This document shows, in pieces, positions 17,583 to 26,758 of a stretch of DNA of 64,000 nucleotides (its first letter is position 1; each line of letters begins with the position of its first letter). The notes beneath the pieces were generated by a model that worked only from the letters and a program-made list of their open reading frames with translations, made no database searches and was not told where the DNA came from. The stretch lies in NCBI RefSeq assembly GCF_001642805.2, contig NZ_CP016948.1, positions 3,100,001 to 3,164,000 of the forward strand, written 5' to 3'. The position numbers and the translations under genes were made by a program. The DNA comes from Serratia surfactantfaciens (GTDB lineage: Bacteria > Pseudomonadota > Gammaproteobacteria > Enterobacterales > Enterobacteriaceae).

Positions 17583-17861
17583 TTACTCGATGGCGCTGAG
17601 CAGCGCCTGATGATGCTGGTGCACCCAGCTCTTGTTGAACGGCCCCCAGCTTTCCAACTGATAGAAACCGTCATTATTGCGCACACCCTGCTGCACGAAC
17701 TGCAGTTCGACGCCCATGCCGGGCAGCGCCTTCAGCACATCCTGCAACGTGCGGCGCGGCCAACCGGTCAGCGCCATCAACCGCGGCACATTGGGCCGCT
17801 CACTGTGGCTGATCAGCCAGCACAAATAAAGCCGACGGGCAAATACCGGGTTAATTCCCAT
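17583..17861 (-). CDS. Small winged-helix protein of unknown function
   Basis: 92 residues with a strong ribosome site (AGGAG) before ATG at 17861. The segment VPRLMALTGWPRRTLQDVLKALPGMGVELQFVQQG looks like a winged helix-turn-helix. The C-terminal part (GFYQLESWGPFNKSWVHQHH) is aromatic and reads as conserved. I recognise the type as a small conserved gammaproteobacterial DNA-binding protein but cannot name a function. It stands alone, convergent with narP and divergent from acrD. Confidence 0.75.
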   Translation of the reverse strand: MGINPVFARRLYLCWLISHSERPNVPRLMALTGWPRRTLQDVLKALPGMGVELQFVQQGVRNNDGFYQLESWGPFNKSWVHQHHQALLSAIE

Positions 17862-18152
17862 GCCAAGCTCCTGCTGTAAAGTGAGTCCGGTTTACTTTCC
17901 GGTTCCCTGCGACGAAGGGGCGCGCAAGGCCTTTGATAGTAATAAAAATGTCTTAATAGACGGCAATAACCGGCGCCAATGCGCCAACGCGGTTTCCCGC
18001 TACCGTTATTTACACTATCTCCTTTTTTTCTCCACGCTTTACTCGGCTATCCCGAGTAAAGTGCAATAGCGCCGGAATCCTTCCCTGCCGCTGAAATGTA
18101 TAATTCTGATGCGTTTTAAAGATAGAACAAGTCATAACGAGGTTCGCGCTGC
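17862..18152. promoter_or_regulatory. Upstream region of acrD with a perfect inverted repeat
   Basis: No gene seen. A perfect 10-bp inverted repeat, CTTTACTCGG (18037-18046) / CCGAGTAAAG (18052-18061), lies about 90 bases before acrD. No T-tract follows on either strand, so it looks more like an operator or a leader hairpin than a terminator. The acrD ribosome site is weak (ACGAGG at 18138-18143). Confidence 0.45.
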
Positions 18153-21100
18153 ATGGCCAATTTTTTTATTGATCGCCCGATTTTCGCCTGGGTACTGGCA
18201 ATTATTCTTTGCCTGACCGGGGCGTTGGCGATTTTTTCTCTGCCGGTGGAACAATACCCGAATTTAGCGCCGCCGAACGTGCGCATCAGCGCAACTTACC
18301 CAGGCGCTTCGGCGCAAACGCTGGAAAACACCGTCACGCAGATCATTGAACAGAATATGACCGGGCTCGACAACATGATGTACATGTCGTCGCAGAGCAC
18401 CAATACCGGTCAGGCGACCGTCACGCTGACCTTCGAAGCCGGCACCGATCCCAACGAAGCGATGCAGCAGGTGCAAAACCAGCTGCAGGCGGCGATTAAA
18501 CGCCTGCCGCAGGCGGTGCAGAATCAGGGGGTTACGGTCTCCAAATCCGGCGATACCACGCTGATGATGGTGGCGTTCGTCTCCACCGACAACAGCATGG
18601 ACAAGCAGGACATCGCCGATTACATCGTCTCCAACCTGCAGGATCCGCTCAGCCGCATCAACGGCGTCGGCAGCATGGACGTGTACGGTTCGCAATACGC
18701 CATGCGCATCTGGCTCGATCCCAACAAGCTCAACAGCTACCAGCTCACCACCCAGGACGTCGTCAAAGCCATTCAGTCGCAGAACGCCCAGGTGGCGGTC
18801 GGCCAGCTGGGCGGCACGCCGTCGGTCGATAAACAGGCGCTGAACGCCACCATCAACGCCCAGTCGCAGCTCCAGACGCCGGAGCAGTTCCGCCAGATCA
18901 CTCTGCGCGTCAACCAGGACGGGTCGCTGGTGACGCTGGGCAACGTCGCCACCGTCGAGCTGGGCGGCGAGAACTACAACTACCTGAGCCGCTACAACGG
19001 CATGCAGGCCGCAGGCATGAACATCAAGCTGGCCTCCGGCGCCAACGAACTGCAGACCGACCAACTGGTGAAGGACAAGATCGCCGAGCTGTCGCAATAC
19101 TTCCCGCACGGGCTGGAGGCCAAAGTGGCCTATGAAACCACCCCGTTCGTCAAAGCCTCGATCAAGGACGTGGTGAAAACGCTGCTGGAAGCCATCCTGC
19201 TGGTGTTCCTGGTGATGTATCTGTTCCTGCAGAACTTCCGCGCCACGCTGATCCCCACCATCGCCGTGCCGGTGGTGCTGATGGGTACCTTCGCCATCCT
19301 TTCCGCCTGCGGCTTCAGCATCAACACCCTCACCATGTTCGCCATGGTGTTGGCGATCGGCCTGCTGGTGGACGACGCCATCGTGGTGGTGGAGAACGTC
19401 GAACGCGTGATGAGCGAGGAAGGCCTGCCGCCGCGTGAAGCCACGCGTAAATCCATGGGGCAGATCCAGAGCGCGCTGGTCGGCATCGCGCTGGTGCTGT
19501 CGGCGGTGTTCGTGCCGATGGCGTTCTTCGGCGGCACCACCGGCGCCATCTATCGCCAGTTCTCCATCACTATCGTTTCCGCCATGGTGCTGTCGGTGCT
19601 GGTGGCGATGATCCTGACGCCGGCCCTGTGCGCCACGCTGCTAAAACCGATCGCCAAGGGCCATCACCACGGCAAGCGCGGCTTCTTCGGCTGGTTCAAC
19701 CGCATGTTCAACCGCAACGCCGAACGCTATGAGCGCGGCGTGGGGCGGATCCTGCACGCCAGCGGCCGCTATATGGTGATTTATCTGCTGCTGCTCGGCG
19801 GCATGGCGCTGCTGTTCATCAAGCTGCCGACCTCATTCCTGCCGCAGGAAGACCGCGGCATCTTCACCGTGCAGGTGCAGCTGCCGGCGGGATCGACCCT
19901 GCAGCAAACCTCCAAAGTGGTGGAAAAGGTCGAGCAGTATTTCCTCACCGAAGAGAAACAGGACGTGCTGTCAGTATTCGCCATCATCGGCTCCGGGCCC
20001 GGCGGCAACGGCCAAAACGTGGCGCGCCTGTTCGTGCGGCTGAAAGACTGGGATCTGCGCACCTCGGGCGCCAACAGCTCGTTCGACATCATCGACCGCG
20101 CCACGCTGGCATTCAACAAGATTAACGAAGCCCGGGTGATCGCCAGCAGCCCGCCGGCTATCACCGGCCTCGGCAACTCCTCCGGCTTCGATATGGAGTT
20201 GGAAGACCACGCCGGCCTCGGCCACGCCAAGCTGATGGCGGCGCGCGATCAGCTGCTGCAGCTGGCGGCGCAAAACCCGCTGCTGTCGCGCGTGCGCCAC
20301 AACGGCCTGGACGACAGCCCGCAGCTGCAAATCGATATCGATCAGCGCAAGGCCCAGGCGCTGGGCGTATCGATCGACGACATCAACAACACCCTCTCCA
20401 CCGCCTGGGGCTCGACCTACGTCAACGACTTCGTCGATCGCGGCCGGGTGAAAAAAGTCTATGTGCAGGCTGCGGCGCCGTTCCGCATGCTGCCGGATGA
20501 CATCAACAAATGGTATGTGCGCAACAGCGCGGGCGGCATGGTGCCGTTCTCGGCCTTCGCCACCTCACACTGGGAGTACGGTTCGCCGCGGCTGGAGCGT
20601 TATAACGGCAGCTCGGCGCTGGAGATTGTCGGCGAGGCGGCCAACGGCGTCAGCACCGGCACCGCCATGGCGGAAATGGAGAAACTGGTCAGCCAACTGC
20701 CGACCGGCTTTGGTCTGGAATGGACAGCGATGTCCTATCAGGAACGGCTGTCCGGCTCGCAGGCGCCGGCGTTGTATGCCATCTCGCTGCTGGTGGTGTT
20801 CCTGTGCCTGGCGGCGCTGTACGAGAGCTGGTCGATACCGTTCTCGGTGATGCTGGTGGTGCCGCTGGGGGTGATCGGCGCAGTCGCCGCCACCTGGTTG
20901 CGAGGGCTGGAGAACGACGTCTATTTCCAGGTCGGCCTGTTGACCATCATTGGGCTGTCGGCGAAAAACGCCATTCTGATCGTCGAGTTCGCCAATGAGC
21001 TGAACCATAAAGGGCAGGATCTGATGTCGGCAACGCTCGACGCGTCACGCATGCGTCTGCGGCCGATCCTGATGACCTCACTGGCGTTCATCTTCGGCGT

Positions 21101-21290
21101 GCTGCCGATGGCCACCAGCAGCGGCGCCGGTTCCGGCAGCCAGCATGCGGTCGGCACCGGGGTGATGGGCGGCATGATCTCCGCCACCCTGCTGGCGATT
21201 TTCTTCGTGCCACTGTTCTTTGTGCTGGTGCGGCGCCGATTCCCGGGTAAAGCGCATCCGGCCACCACGACAACCGCCGCCGGCGAGTGA
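18153..21290 (+). CDS. acrD: RND multidrug efflux pump AcrD
   Basis: Inner-membrane proton/drug antiporter of 1045 residues (E. coli AcrD 1037), exporting aminoglycosides and other polar drugs with a periplasmic adaptor and TolC-type channel encoded elsewhere. The N-terminus [17 protein letters not shown], the proton-relay aspartates in [18 protein letters not shown] (about 403-420) and the second-half [15 protein letters not shown] are intact. Twelve transmembrane helices and two large periplasmic loops fit the family. The order narQ-acrD-ypfM-yffB-dapE supports acrD over acrB. No adaptor gene is adjacent, as in E. coli. Confidence 0.95.
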   Translation: MANFFIDRPIFAWVLAIILCLTGALAIFSLPVEQYPNLAPPNVRISATYPGASAQTLENTVTQIIEQNMTGLDNMMYMSSQSTNTGQATVTLTFEAGTDPNEAMQQVQNQLQAAIKRLPQAVQNQGVTVSKSGDTTLMMVAFVSTDNSMDKQDIADYIVSNLQDPLSRINGVGSMDVYGSQYAMRIWLDPNKLNSYQLTTQDVVKAIQSQNAQVAVGQLGGTPSVDKQALNATINAQSQLQTPEQFRQITLRVNQDGSLVTLGNVATVELGGENYNYLSRYNGMQAAGMNIKLASGANELQTDQLVKDKIAELSQYFPHGLEAKVAYETTPFVKASIKDVVKTLLEAILLVFLVMYLFLQNFRATLIPTIAVPVVLMGTFAILSACGFSINTLTMFAMVLAIGLLVDDAIVVVENVERVMSEEGLPPREATRKSMGQIQSALVGIALVLSAVFVPMAFFGGTTGAIYRQFSITIVSAMVLSVLVAMILTPALCATLLKPIAKGHHHGKRGFFGWFNRMFNRNAERYERGVGRILHASGRYMVIYLLLLGGMALLFIKLPTSFLPQEDRGIFTVQVQLPAGSTLQQTSKVVEKVEQYFLTEEKQDVLSVFAIIGSGPGGNGQNVARLFVRLKDWDLRTSGANSSFDIIDRATLAFNKINEARVIASSPPAITGLGNSSGFDMELEDHAGLGHAKLMAARDQLLQLAAQNPLLSRVRHNGLDDSPQLQIDIDQRKAQALGVSIDDINNTLSTAWGSTYVNDFVDRGRVKKVYVQAAAPFRMLPDDINKWYVRNSAGGMVPFSAFATSHWEYGSPRLERYNGSSALEIVGEAANGVSTGTAMAEMEKLVSQLPTGFGLEWTAMSYQERLSGSQAPALYAISLLVVFLCLAALYESWSIPFSVMLVVPLGVIGAVAATWLRGLENDVYFQVGLLTIIGLSAKNAILIVEFANELNHKGQDLMSATLDASRMRLRPILMTSLAFIFGVLPMATSSGAGSGSQHAVGTGVMGGMISATLLAIFFVPLFFVLVRRRFPGKAHPATTTTAAGE

Positions 21291-21303
21291 TCGGCGGCGC
21301 ATA

Positions 21304-21339
21304 AAAAAAGCAGCGTCGGGTTACCGATGCTGCTTTTTT
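21304..21339. terminator. Bidirectional terminator between acrD and ypfM
   Basis: Stem AAAAAAGCAGC-G-TCGG / CCGA-T-GCTGCTTTTTT with GTTA loop. The A- and T-tracts make it work on both strands, ending acrD (plus) and the ypfM transcript (minus). Confidence 0.88.
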
Positions 21340-21415
21340 CGAACGATAATCTCGTTCCCAAGGTGTTTCAGTGACTTTCCAATGACTCAACCTTGCCATC
21401 TGCTTCAACGCTGTG

Positions 21416-21475
21416 TCAGTTGCCCAACATCTCATCAATGAAGTCTTTCCAGTTTCCTAATTCACGATCAACCAT
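21416..21475 (-). CDS. ypfM: Very small conserved protein YpfM (19 residues)
   Basis: The minus strand at 21475-21416 encodes MVDRELGNWKDFIDEMLGN followed by TGA. E. coli YpfM, also 19 residues and in the same place next to acrD, is MIERELGNWKDFIEVMLRK, so the core RELGNWKDFI is identical. A promoter-like pair lies upstream on the same strand (21510-21538). Function is unknown; it is one of the E. coli small proteins shown to be made. The transcript converges on acrD and shares its terminator. Confidence 0.9.
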   Translation of the reverse strand: MVDRELGNWKDFIDEMLGN

Positions 21476-21509
21476 AATACTTTACAACCTCAATTATTTG
21501 ACGAAGCGG

Positions 21510-21538
21510 ATTCTACGCCTGTTTTTTGACCATGTGAA
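21510..21538 (-). promoter_or_regulatory. Candidate sigma-70 promoter of ypfM
   Basis: On the minus strand TTCACA (21538-21533) is followed after exactly 17 bases by TAGAAT (21515-21510). Predicted start near 21503, giving a leader of roughly 28 bases before the ypfM ATG. Confidence 0.6.
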
Positions 21539-21691
21539 GGGAAACGGGAACGATGCCGGGCCCGAAAACCGGGGTTAGCGCACATTTTCGTATTTATCTG
21601 ATCAATGTGCAGTGCAGCTATTCCCTTGTGATATCAATTTCTCCACGATAGCGTGTAAAAGGTATAAAAATACGCCAATGGAGCCCAGTTC

Positions 21692-22171
21692 ATGTCCACT
21701 TCTTTGTCTCTCTTAGAGTTAAAAACGCAGGGGCGCTATCAGGAAGCCACTGCGCTGGCATTACGGCAACTGGCGGAGGAGCCGGAAGCGGCAACGCTGC
21801 ACTTTCAGTTGGCCTGCCTGTATGACGTGCAGGGCCTGGAGCAACAGGCCATCCCCCACTACCTCGCGGCGCTGGCTCGCGATTTGCCGTCCGCCCAGCG
21901 CCGTGAAGCCTGGCTGGGTCTCGGCAGCACTTACCGCGCTCTGGGTGAATATCCGGCTTCGCTGCGCGCTTTCGACGACGGCCTGAGCGAGTTCCCTCAG
22001 GCCAAAGAGCTGATGCTGTTTCGCGCCATGACCCGGTACAACCTGGGGGACGGTAAACAGGCCGTGGCCGATCTGTTGCTGCTGCTGGCGGAAACCTCGT
22101 CAGATGCCGACATCCGCAGTTATCAACGCGCCATTCGGCACTATGCCGCCGATCTCAGTCTTATTGGTTAG
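21692..22171 (+). CDS. Tetratricopeptide-repeat protein
   Basis: 159 residues built of TPR-like helical pairs (GRYQEATALALRQLAEEPEAATLHFQLACLYDVQG; AWLGLGSTYRALGEYPASLRAFDDGLSEFPQ; RAMTRYNLGDGKQAVADLLLLLAE). No signal peptide, so it is probably a cytoplasmic protein-binding protein. ATG at 21692 has GGAG about 10 bases upstream. The GNAT gene starts 9 bases after its stop, so the two form an operon. Function unknown. Confidence 0.85.
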   Translation: MSTSLSLLELKTQGRYQEATALALRQLAEEPEAATLHFQLACLYDVQGLEQQAIPHYLAALARDLPSAQRREAWLGLGSTYRALGEYPASLRAFDDGLSEFPQAKELMLFRAMTRYNLGDGKQAVADLLLLLAETSSDADIRSYQRAIRHYAADLSLIG

Positions 22172-22180
22172 AGGAAAACG

Positions 22181-22612
22181 ATGGAAATCATCACGGATAT
22201 GAGCCGCCGCGCCGTCGACTGGCAACGGCTGTGTGAATTGCTGGAGGCTGCCGGGCTGGGCAAACGCGATCCTCATACGCTGCAACGCGTTTACCAGCAC
22301 AGTCAGTTTTGCTATTGGGGATTTATCGGCGATGAGCTGATAGCCACTGCGCATGCCATCAGCGATCTGACATCGGTCGCCTATCTGGCCGACGTGGCGA
22401 TCGATCCGCGCTTTCAGGGGCAGGGGTTGGGGCGCCGGTTGATGGATCGGGTGATGCAAGATCTGGCGCCGCTCGGCAAGATATTCATCTATTCGGTGCC
22501 GGAAAAACTGGCTTTCTATAAGAAGTACGGCTTTCACGATTTAACCACCGGCATGGTGTATGCGGACGGCACCTCCCTGCAGCGTCTGCAACAGGGGGGC
22601 TACGTGCGTTAA
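22181..22612 (+). CDS. GNAT-family N-acetyltransferase
   Basis: 143 residues with the GNAT fold. The acetyl-CoA loop is present as RFQGQGLGRRLMDRVMQDL (about 83-101), beta-4 as VAYLADVAIDP, and the closing segment is ...KLAFYKKYGFHDL. GAGGAAAA precedes the ATG. Co-transcribed with the TPR gene. Substrate cannot be told from sequence. Confidence 0.88.
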   Translation: MEIITDMSRRAVDWQRLCELLEAAGLGKRDPHTLQRVYQHSQFCYWGFIGDELIATAHAISDLTSVAYLADVAIDPRFQGQGLGRRLMDRVMQDLAPLGKIFIYSVPEKLAFYKKYGFHDLTTGMVYADGTSLQRLQQGGYVR

Positions 22613-22619
22613 GCGCGCA

Positions 22620-23045
22620 TCACAGCGTTTTGGTCATAAACACCCGGCTGGTACCCGGCGGCAGGCATGGCACCTCCCCCATTCGCCGCCAGCCATGCCG
22701 TTGATAAAAGCCCGGCGCCTGAAAACTGATGGTGTACAACACGGCGGAAAGGCAACCCCGACGGCGCCCTTCCTGCTCGAAACGGCGCAACAGTTCGCTG
22801 CCCACCCCCGCGCCGCGCAGCGCCTCCGGCAGATAAAAGAGCTCAAGAAACAGCAAGCCCAGCGAGGATCGTCCGGTAATCCCGCCCAGGACTTCACCGC
22901 TGTCGGGATCTTTTATCACCACCGCCAGCGGCTGGCGATCGCCGTAGCCGATATATTCATCGTTAAAACGGTCCAATCCGTCCGCAATACAGGACGTTAT
23001 TTCCGATGTTACCCGATCGGAAATTTCGATATGGTATTCTTTCAC
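22620..23045 (-). CDS. GNAT-family N-acetyltransferase
   Basis: 141 residues from GTG at 23045 (VKEYHIEISDRV), chosen because GGAGAG lies 6 bases upstream; a TTG at 23063 would add six residues with no ribosome site. The acetyl-CoA motif is ALRGAGVGSELLRRFEQEGRRRGC and the C-terminal part FYQRHGWRRMGEVPCLPPGTSRVFMTKTL is typical of a broad GNAT subgroup. Convergent with the GNAT gene at 22181. Substrate unknown. Confidence 0.85.
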   Translation of the reverse strand: MKEYHIEISDRVTSEITSCIADGLDRFNDEYIGYGDRQPLAVVIKDPDSGEVLGGITGRSSLGLLFLELFYLPEALRGAGVGSELLRRFEQEGRRRGCLSAVLYTISFQAPGFYQRHGWRRMGEVPCLPPGTSRVFMTKTL

Positions 23046-23563
23046 GCCAACTCTCCGTATCAATCAACTGCGTTTGCGTTCCGATCGCAGCTTAAAACAT
23101 CGCATTCTCTTTGTTTAGATTTATCTTCGCGTCAATTTTGGCGACATTACCTTATCTCCATAGCCAACGATTAAAATAAAGCCGCTATCGTCGGTAAAAA
23201 CAAGAAACTTCTTAGTTATTAACCCATTAAGGCAGTGATTGCCACCCTTGACGATCGATAAAAACGATCGAATAAAAAATAATGATAGCCAATCCCTATG
23301 TTAATTCCTTTTAATCCTCGGGGTATTAATAGAGGATTTCTATTCTGTTGAGCGTTTCCCGAGCAGAGTATTGATTAAAAATAAAATTTACTCTTTATAA
23401 ATCATGGTAGTATATGAGGCTTACCTTGCTTGCCGCGTCCGAGGAGGCGTCTCTGCCTGCGGCGCCAGATCAATTCAATATGAAATTATTTATATTATTT
23501 GTTTTTTTATGTTTTAAGATATCAATCCTCACCGGGAAATAGAAAGTAAAGGATTATAATAAA
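23046..23563. other. AT-rich intergenic region before the LuxR-type gene
   Basis: About 520 bases with base composition far richer in AT than the neighbours and no credible gene. A tandem near-repeat, CGATCGATAAAAA (23252-23264) then CGATCGAATAAAAAAT (23265-23280), is the most regular structure. Long AT-rich leaders of this kind are common targets of H-NS; that is inference. Confidence 0.5.
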
Positions 23564-24115
23564 ATGGAAATTGATATTTTCAGCGAGTGTACCTATACCG
23601 CCATCGGCATCCGGCAGCTTATCACCCAAACCTGGGGAGAAAAACGTGCGCCTGCCGGCTTTAACCGCAAAAAGGTCTGCTTTATCGATGTCACCCTCGA
23701 CAATTTTGAAGCGCGCTACCGCGACGAATATGCCAACCCTAACACCTATAAAATAGTCATTATCACCGACTGTCCGCATGAAATGGTTATTGTCGACAGA
23801 AAGACCATTATATTATCAAACCTTATATCATTGAGCCGCTTCAGCCACCTGATCGGCGACTTATATAAGCGTTACAGCCACTATACCGAGCCGCCGCAAC
23901 TCTCTCAGCGCGAGTCGCTGTTCCTCTCGGAATGGTCGACGGGAAAATCGCTGAGCGACATCAGCCATGCCATGAATATCCAAAGTAAAACCGCCAATCA
24001 TTACAAATCGCGAATCATGAAAAAACTCGGCGCCAGCCGAATAAAACCGCTGTTGCATATTACCCGCGTACGGTGTTTAACCGATCGTTTAAACATAAGA
24101 ATAAATAAAGAGTAG
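23564..24115 (+). CDS. LuxR-type (RcsA/BglJ-like) transcriptional regulator
   Basis: 183 residues. The C-terminal HTH, about 113-170 (LSQRESLFLSEWSTGKSLSDISHAMNIQSKTANHYKSRIMKKLG), resembles that of RcsA ([39 protein letters not shown]). The N-terminal ~105 residues lack a clean phospho-acceptor receiver and an autoinducer domain, as in RcsA, BglJ and related auxiliary regulators. AAAGGA lies 11 bases before ATG. Both gene and upstream DNA are AT-rich compared with neighbours, a sign of transfer or H-NS silencing. Targets unknown; absent from this place in E. coli. Confidence 0.85.
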   Translation: MEIDIFSECTYTAIGIRQLITQTWGEKRAPAGFNRKKVCFIDVTLDNFEARYRDEYANPNTYKIVIITDCPHEMVIVDRKTIILSNLISLSRFSHLIGDLYKRYSHYTEPPQLSQRESLFLSEWSTGKSLSDISHAMNIQSKTANHYKSRIMKKLGASRIKPLLHITRVRCLTDRLNIRINKE

Positions 24116-24148
24116 CCTTCTCTCCCTCAGCTCCGTCCATACGACTGG

Positions 24149-24193
24149 GCCTTTCGCCGGCGCCTTTCACTAGCGCCGTCGGCGAAGGCTGCC
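24149..24193. repeat. Imperfect GC-rich inverted repeat
   Basis: GCCTTTCGCCGGCGCC and GCGCCGTCGGCGAAGGC face each other across about 10 bases, with one or two bulges. No T-tract. It may end the LuxR-type gene transcript or be a degenerate palindromic repeat. Confidence 0.4.
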
Positions 24194-24356
24194 ATGTAAC
24201 TGCGTCGCCGGCCTCATCAATCGCACTACGGGCGCATCGTTGCTGGATCTCGTCGCTGCTTTACTGGCATTATCTCTGCTATCGCCGGGCGGCGAGAGGG
24301 CCAAAGATCGCGCCCGCCGCTCAGTATCGACTCGACGAGACAGGTAGCTTTACGCC

Positions 24357-24743
24357 ATGGCAAATAAACCGCAACAGACAACGCTGACGATGTACGGCAT
24401 CAAAAACTGCGACACCATCAAAAAAGCCCGCCGCTGGCTGGAAGATCAGGGCGTGGCCTATCATTTTCACGACTACCGCGCCGACGGCCTGGATGAACAA
24501 CGGCTACGCGGCTTCGTCGCACAACTGGGCTGGGAGCCGCTGCTCAATACTCGCGGCACCACCTGGCGCAAGCTGGATGAAGCGCAGCGCAACGCCTGCG
24601 ATAACGCCGATGCCGCCATCGCGCTGATGCTGGCGCAGCCGGCTATCATCAAACGCCCGCTGCTGGACGCCGGCGACGGGCGCGCCCTGCTCGGCTTCAA
24701 CGCCGACGCTTATCAGCAATTTATTGCCGAGGTTGCCGTATGA
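24357..24743 (+). CDS. yffB: ArsC/Spx-family thioredoxin-fold protein YffB
   Basis: 128 residues, slightly longer than E. coli YffB (118) through an N-terminal [10 protein letters not shown] extension. One active-site-type cysteine in [16 protein letters not shown] (about 19) and the block [17 protein letters not shown] mark the family. Its stop overlaps the dapE start (ATGA at 24740-24743), so the genes are translationally coupled, as in E. coli. Suggested to be a glutathione-dependent reductase; the substrate is unknown. Confidence 0.9.
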   Translation: MANKPQQTTLTMYGIKNCDTIKKARRWLEDQGVAYHFHDYRADGLDEQRLRGFVAQLGWEPLLNTRGTTWRKLDEAQRNACDNADAAIALMLAQPAIIKRPLLDAGDGRALLGFNADAYQQFIAEVAV

Positions 24744-25867
24744 CTTGCCCGGTTATCGAACTGGCCCAGCAGTTGATCAAACGCCCTTCTCTCAGCCCGA
24801 ATGATGAAGGCTGCCAGCAGCTGATGATTGAACGTCTACAGGCGATCGGCTTCACCGTCGAGGCGATGGACTTCGAAGACACCCAAAACTTCTGGGCATG
24901 GCGCGGCGAAGGACAAACCCTGGCGTTCGCCGGGCACACCGACGTGGTGCCGACCGGCGATGAAAAACGCTGGGATAACCCGCCGTTTGAACCGACGATC
25001 CGCGACGGCATGCTGTATGGCCGTGGCGCAGCGGACATGAAAGGGTCATTGGCCGCGATGGTAGTGGCGGCGGAACGCTTTGTCGCCGCTAATCCGCATC
25101 ATCAGGGCCGCCTGGCTTTTCTGATCACCTCAGATGAAGAGGCCAGCGCCACCCACGGCACGGTTAAAGTGGTTGAAACGCTGATGGCGCGCAACGAGCG
25201 ATTGGATTACTGCCTGGTCGGTGAGCCGTCCAGCACCGAGCGCGTCGGCGACGTGGTGAAGAACGGCCGTCGCGGTTCGATCACCGCCAACCTGCATATC
25301 CACGGCGTACAGGGGCACGTTGCCTATCCGCATCTGGCGGACAACCCGGTGCACCGCGCCATGCCGGCGCTGAATGAACTGGTGGCGATCGAATGGGATC
25401 GCGGCAACGAGTTCTTCCCGCCGACCAGCATGCAGATCGCCAACGTGCAGGCCGGCACCGGCAGCAACAACGTGATCCCGGGCGATCTTTATGTGCAGTT
25501 CAACTTCCGTTTCAGCACCGAACTCACCGATGCGATGATCAAACAGCGCGTGGAAGAGCTGCTGGAACGCCATCAGCTGAATTACAGCATCGAATGGCGC
25601 CTGTCCGGCCAACCCTTCCTCACCTCGCGCGGCGCGCTGGTGGATGCGGTGGTCAACGCCGTCGAGCACTATTCAGAATTGACGCCGCAGCTGCTGACCA
25701 CCGGCGGCACCTCCGATGGCCGCTTCATCGCGCAAATGGGCGCGCAGGTGGTGGAGCTGGGGCCGGTCAACGCCACCATCCACAAGGTCAACGAATGCGT
25801 CAACGCCGCGGATCTGCAGCTGCTGAGCCGCATGTATCAACGCATCATGGAGCAATTGGTCGCATGA
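24740..25867 (+). CDS. dapE: Succinyl-diaminopimelate desuccinylase
   Basis: Lysine/diaminopimelate pathway enzyme that hydrolyses N-succinyl-LL-DAP. 375 residues, as E. coli DapE. M20 metallopeptidase motifs: [12 protein letters not shown] (H67/D69 region), [27 protein letters not shown] (catalytic glutamates), [20 protein letters not shown], and the final His in [11 protein letters not shown]. Overlaps yffB by 4 bases at the start and the next gene by 4 bases at the end (ATGA at 25864-25867). Confidence 0.95.
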   Translation: MTCPVIELAQQLIKRPSLSPNDEGCQQLMIERLQAIGFTVEAMDFEDTQNFWAWRGEGQTLAFAGHTDVVPTGDEKRWDNPPFEPTIRDGMLYGRGAADMKGSLAAMVVAAERFVAANPHHQGRLAFLITSDEEASATHGTVKVVETLMARNERLDYCLVGEPSSTERVGDVVKNGRRGSITANLHIHGVQGHVAYPHLADNPVHRAMPALNELVAIEWDRGNEFFPPTSMQIANVQAGTGSNNVIPGDLYVQFNFRFSTELTDAMIKQRVEELLERHQLNYSIEWRLSGQPFLTSRGALVDAVVNAVEHYSELTPQLLTTGGTSDGRFIAQMGAQVVELGPVNATIHKVNECVNAADLQLLSRMYQRIMEQLVA

Positions 25868-26538
25868 TCACCGCAGAGATGCTCACTGGCCGCTCGACCG
25901 AACACCTGACGCCGCTGAGCGGCAACCATCGGCTGCAGCCGCAGGCGGCCAACGCCTTCCTGGCGATGCAGCAGGCGGCGCGCGCGGCGGGATTCGATCT
26001 CCAGCCCGCCAGCACCTTCCGCGACTTCGATCGGCAACTGGCTATCTGGAATGGCAAATTCTGCGGCCAGCGGCCAGTATTAGATAAGGACAGCCGGCCG
26101 ATCGACGTCGCGCCGCTGTCCGCCGCCGAGCGCTGTGAGGCAATCCTGCGCTGGTCGGCCCTGCCGGGCGCCAGCCGCCACCACTGGGGCAGCGATCTGG
26201 ACGTGTACGATCCGTCGCTGCTGCCGGAAGGGCAAAAGCTGCAGCTGGAGCCGTGGGAATATGAGGAAGGCGGTTATTTTGCGCCGCTCAACCAATGGCT
26301 GACGGCGCATATGGCCGAGTTCGGTTTCTACCGCCCCTTTACCGAAGACTGCGGCGGCGTGGCGGTGGAGCCGTGGCATCTGAGCTACCGGCCGCTGGCG
26401 CAAGAGGCCGAACATTTGCTGACCCCGGCGCTGTTGCTGGCGGCCTGGCAAGACAAGGAGGTCGCCGGTGCCGAATGGCTCGAACGCCATCTGCCATCGA
26501 TTTTTTCGCGTTTCATACGCAGTGAAGGAAAGGAGTAG
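25864..26538 (+). CDS. M15-family (VanY-like) D-alanyl-D-alanine carboxypeptidase
   Basis: 224 residues from ATG at 25864, which overlaps the dapE stop. Zinc-site motifs of the M15B family are present: [13 protein letters not shown] (His and Asp ligands, about 99-111) and EPWHLSYR (catalytic Glu and His ligand, about 166-173), with [15 protein letters not shown] upstream. No signal peptide is apparent, so it may act in the cytoplasm on muropeptides. Its coupling to dapE links it to diaminopimelate and cell-wall metabolism. It is not between dapE and ypfN in E. coli. Confidence 0.85.
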   Translation: MITAEMLTGRSTEHLTPLSGNHRLQPQAANAFLAMQQAARAAGFDLQPASTFRDFDRQLAIWNGKFCGQRPVLDKDSRPIDVAPLSAAERCEAILRWSALPGASRHHWGSDLDVYDPSLLPEGQKLQLEPWEYEEGGYFAPLNQWLTAHMAEFGFYRPFTEDCGGVAVEPWHLSYRPLAQEAEHLLTPALLLAAWQDKEVAGAEWLERHLPSIFSRFIRSEGKE

Positions 26539-26540
26539 CT

Positions 26541-26726
26541 ATGCAATGGTTAGCTGATTACTGGTGGATTATCCTGCTGGTTCTGGTGGGGATGGTCGTC
26601 AGCGGCATCAAGGAACTGCGCCGCGTTGACGTCAAAAGCTATCTGGCCAACAAGCCGGAGATACCGCCGCACCGCGACAACAACGCCCAGTGGGATGACG
26701 AAGACGACTGGCCGAAAAAGAAATGA
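26541..26726 (+). CDS. ypfN: Small membrane protein YpfN (UPF0370)
   Basis: 61 residues: one transmembrane helix ([21 protein letters not shown]) then a charged tail ([35 protein letters not shown]) that matches E. coli YpfN closely. AAAGGAG precedes ATG. It follows the M15 gene by 2 bases, so the yffB-dapE-M15-ypfN set is one operon. Function unknown. Confidence 0.93.
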   Translation: MQWLADYWWIILLVLVGMVVSGIKELRRVDVKSYLANKPEIPPHRDNNAQWDDEDDWPKKK

Positions 26727-26728
26727 CA

Positions 26729-26758
26729 ACAGGGCGCTCATCGGCGCCCTGAGTTTTT
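26729..26758 (+). terminator. Rho-independent terminator after ypfN
   Basis: Stem AGGGCGC (26731-26737) / GCGCCCT (26744-26750), 6-base loop, then GAGTTTTT. Lies between convergent ypfN and ypfH. Confidence 0.8.

Noticed and set aside
21393..21578. 61-codon plus-strand frame after acrD
   Set aside because: Lies opposite ypfM, no ribosome site, no similarity; the minus-strand ypfM explains the conservation.
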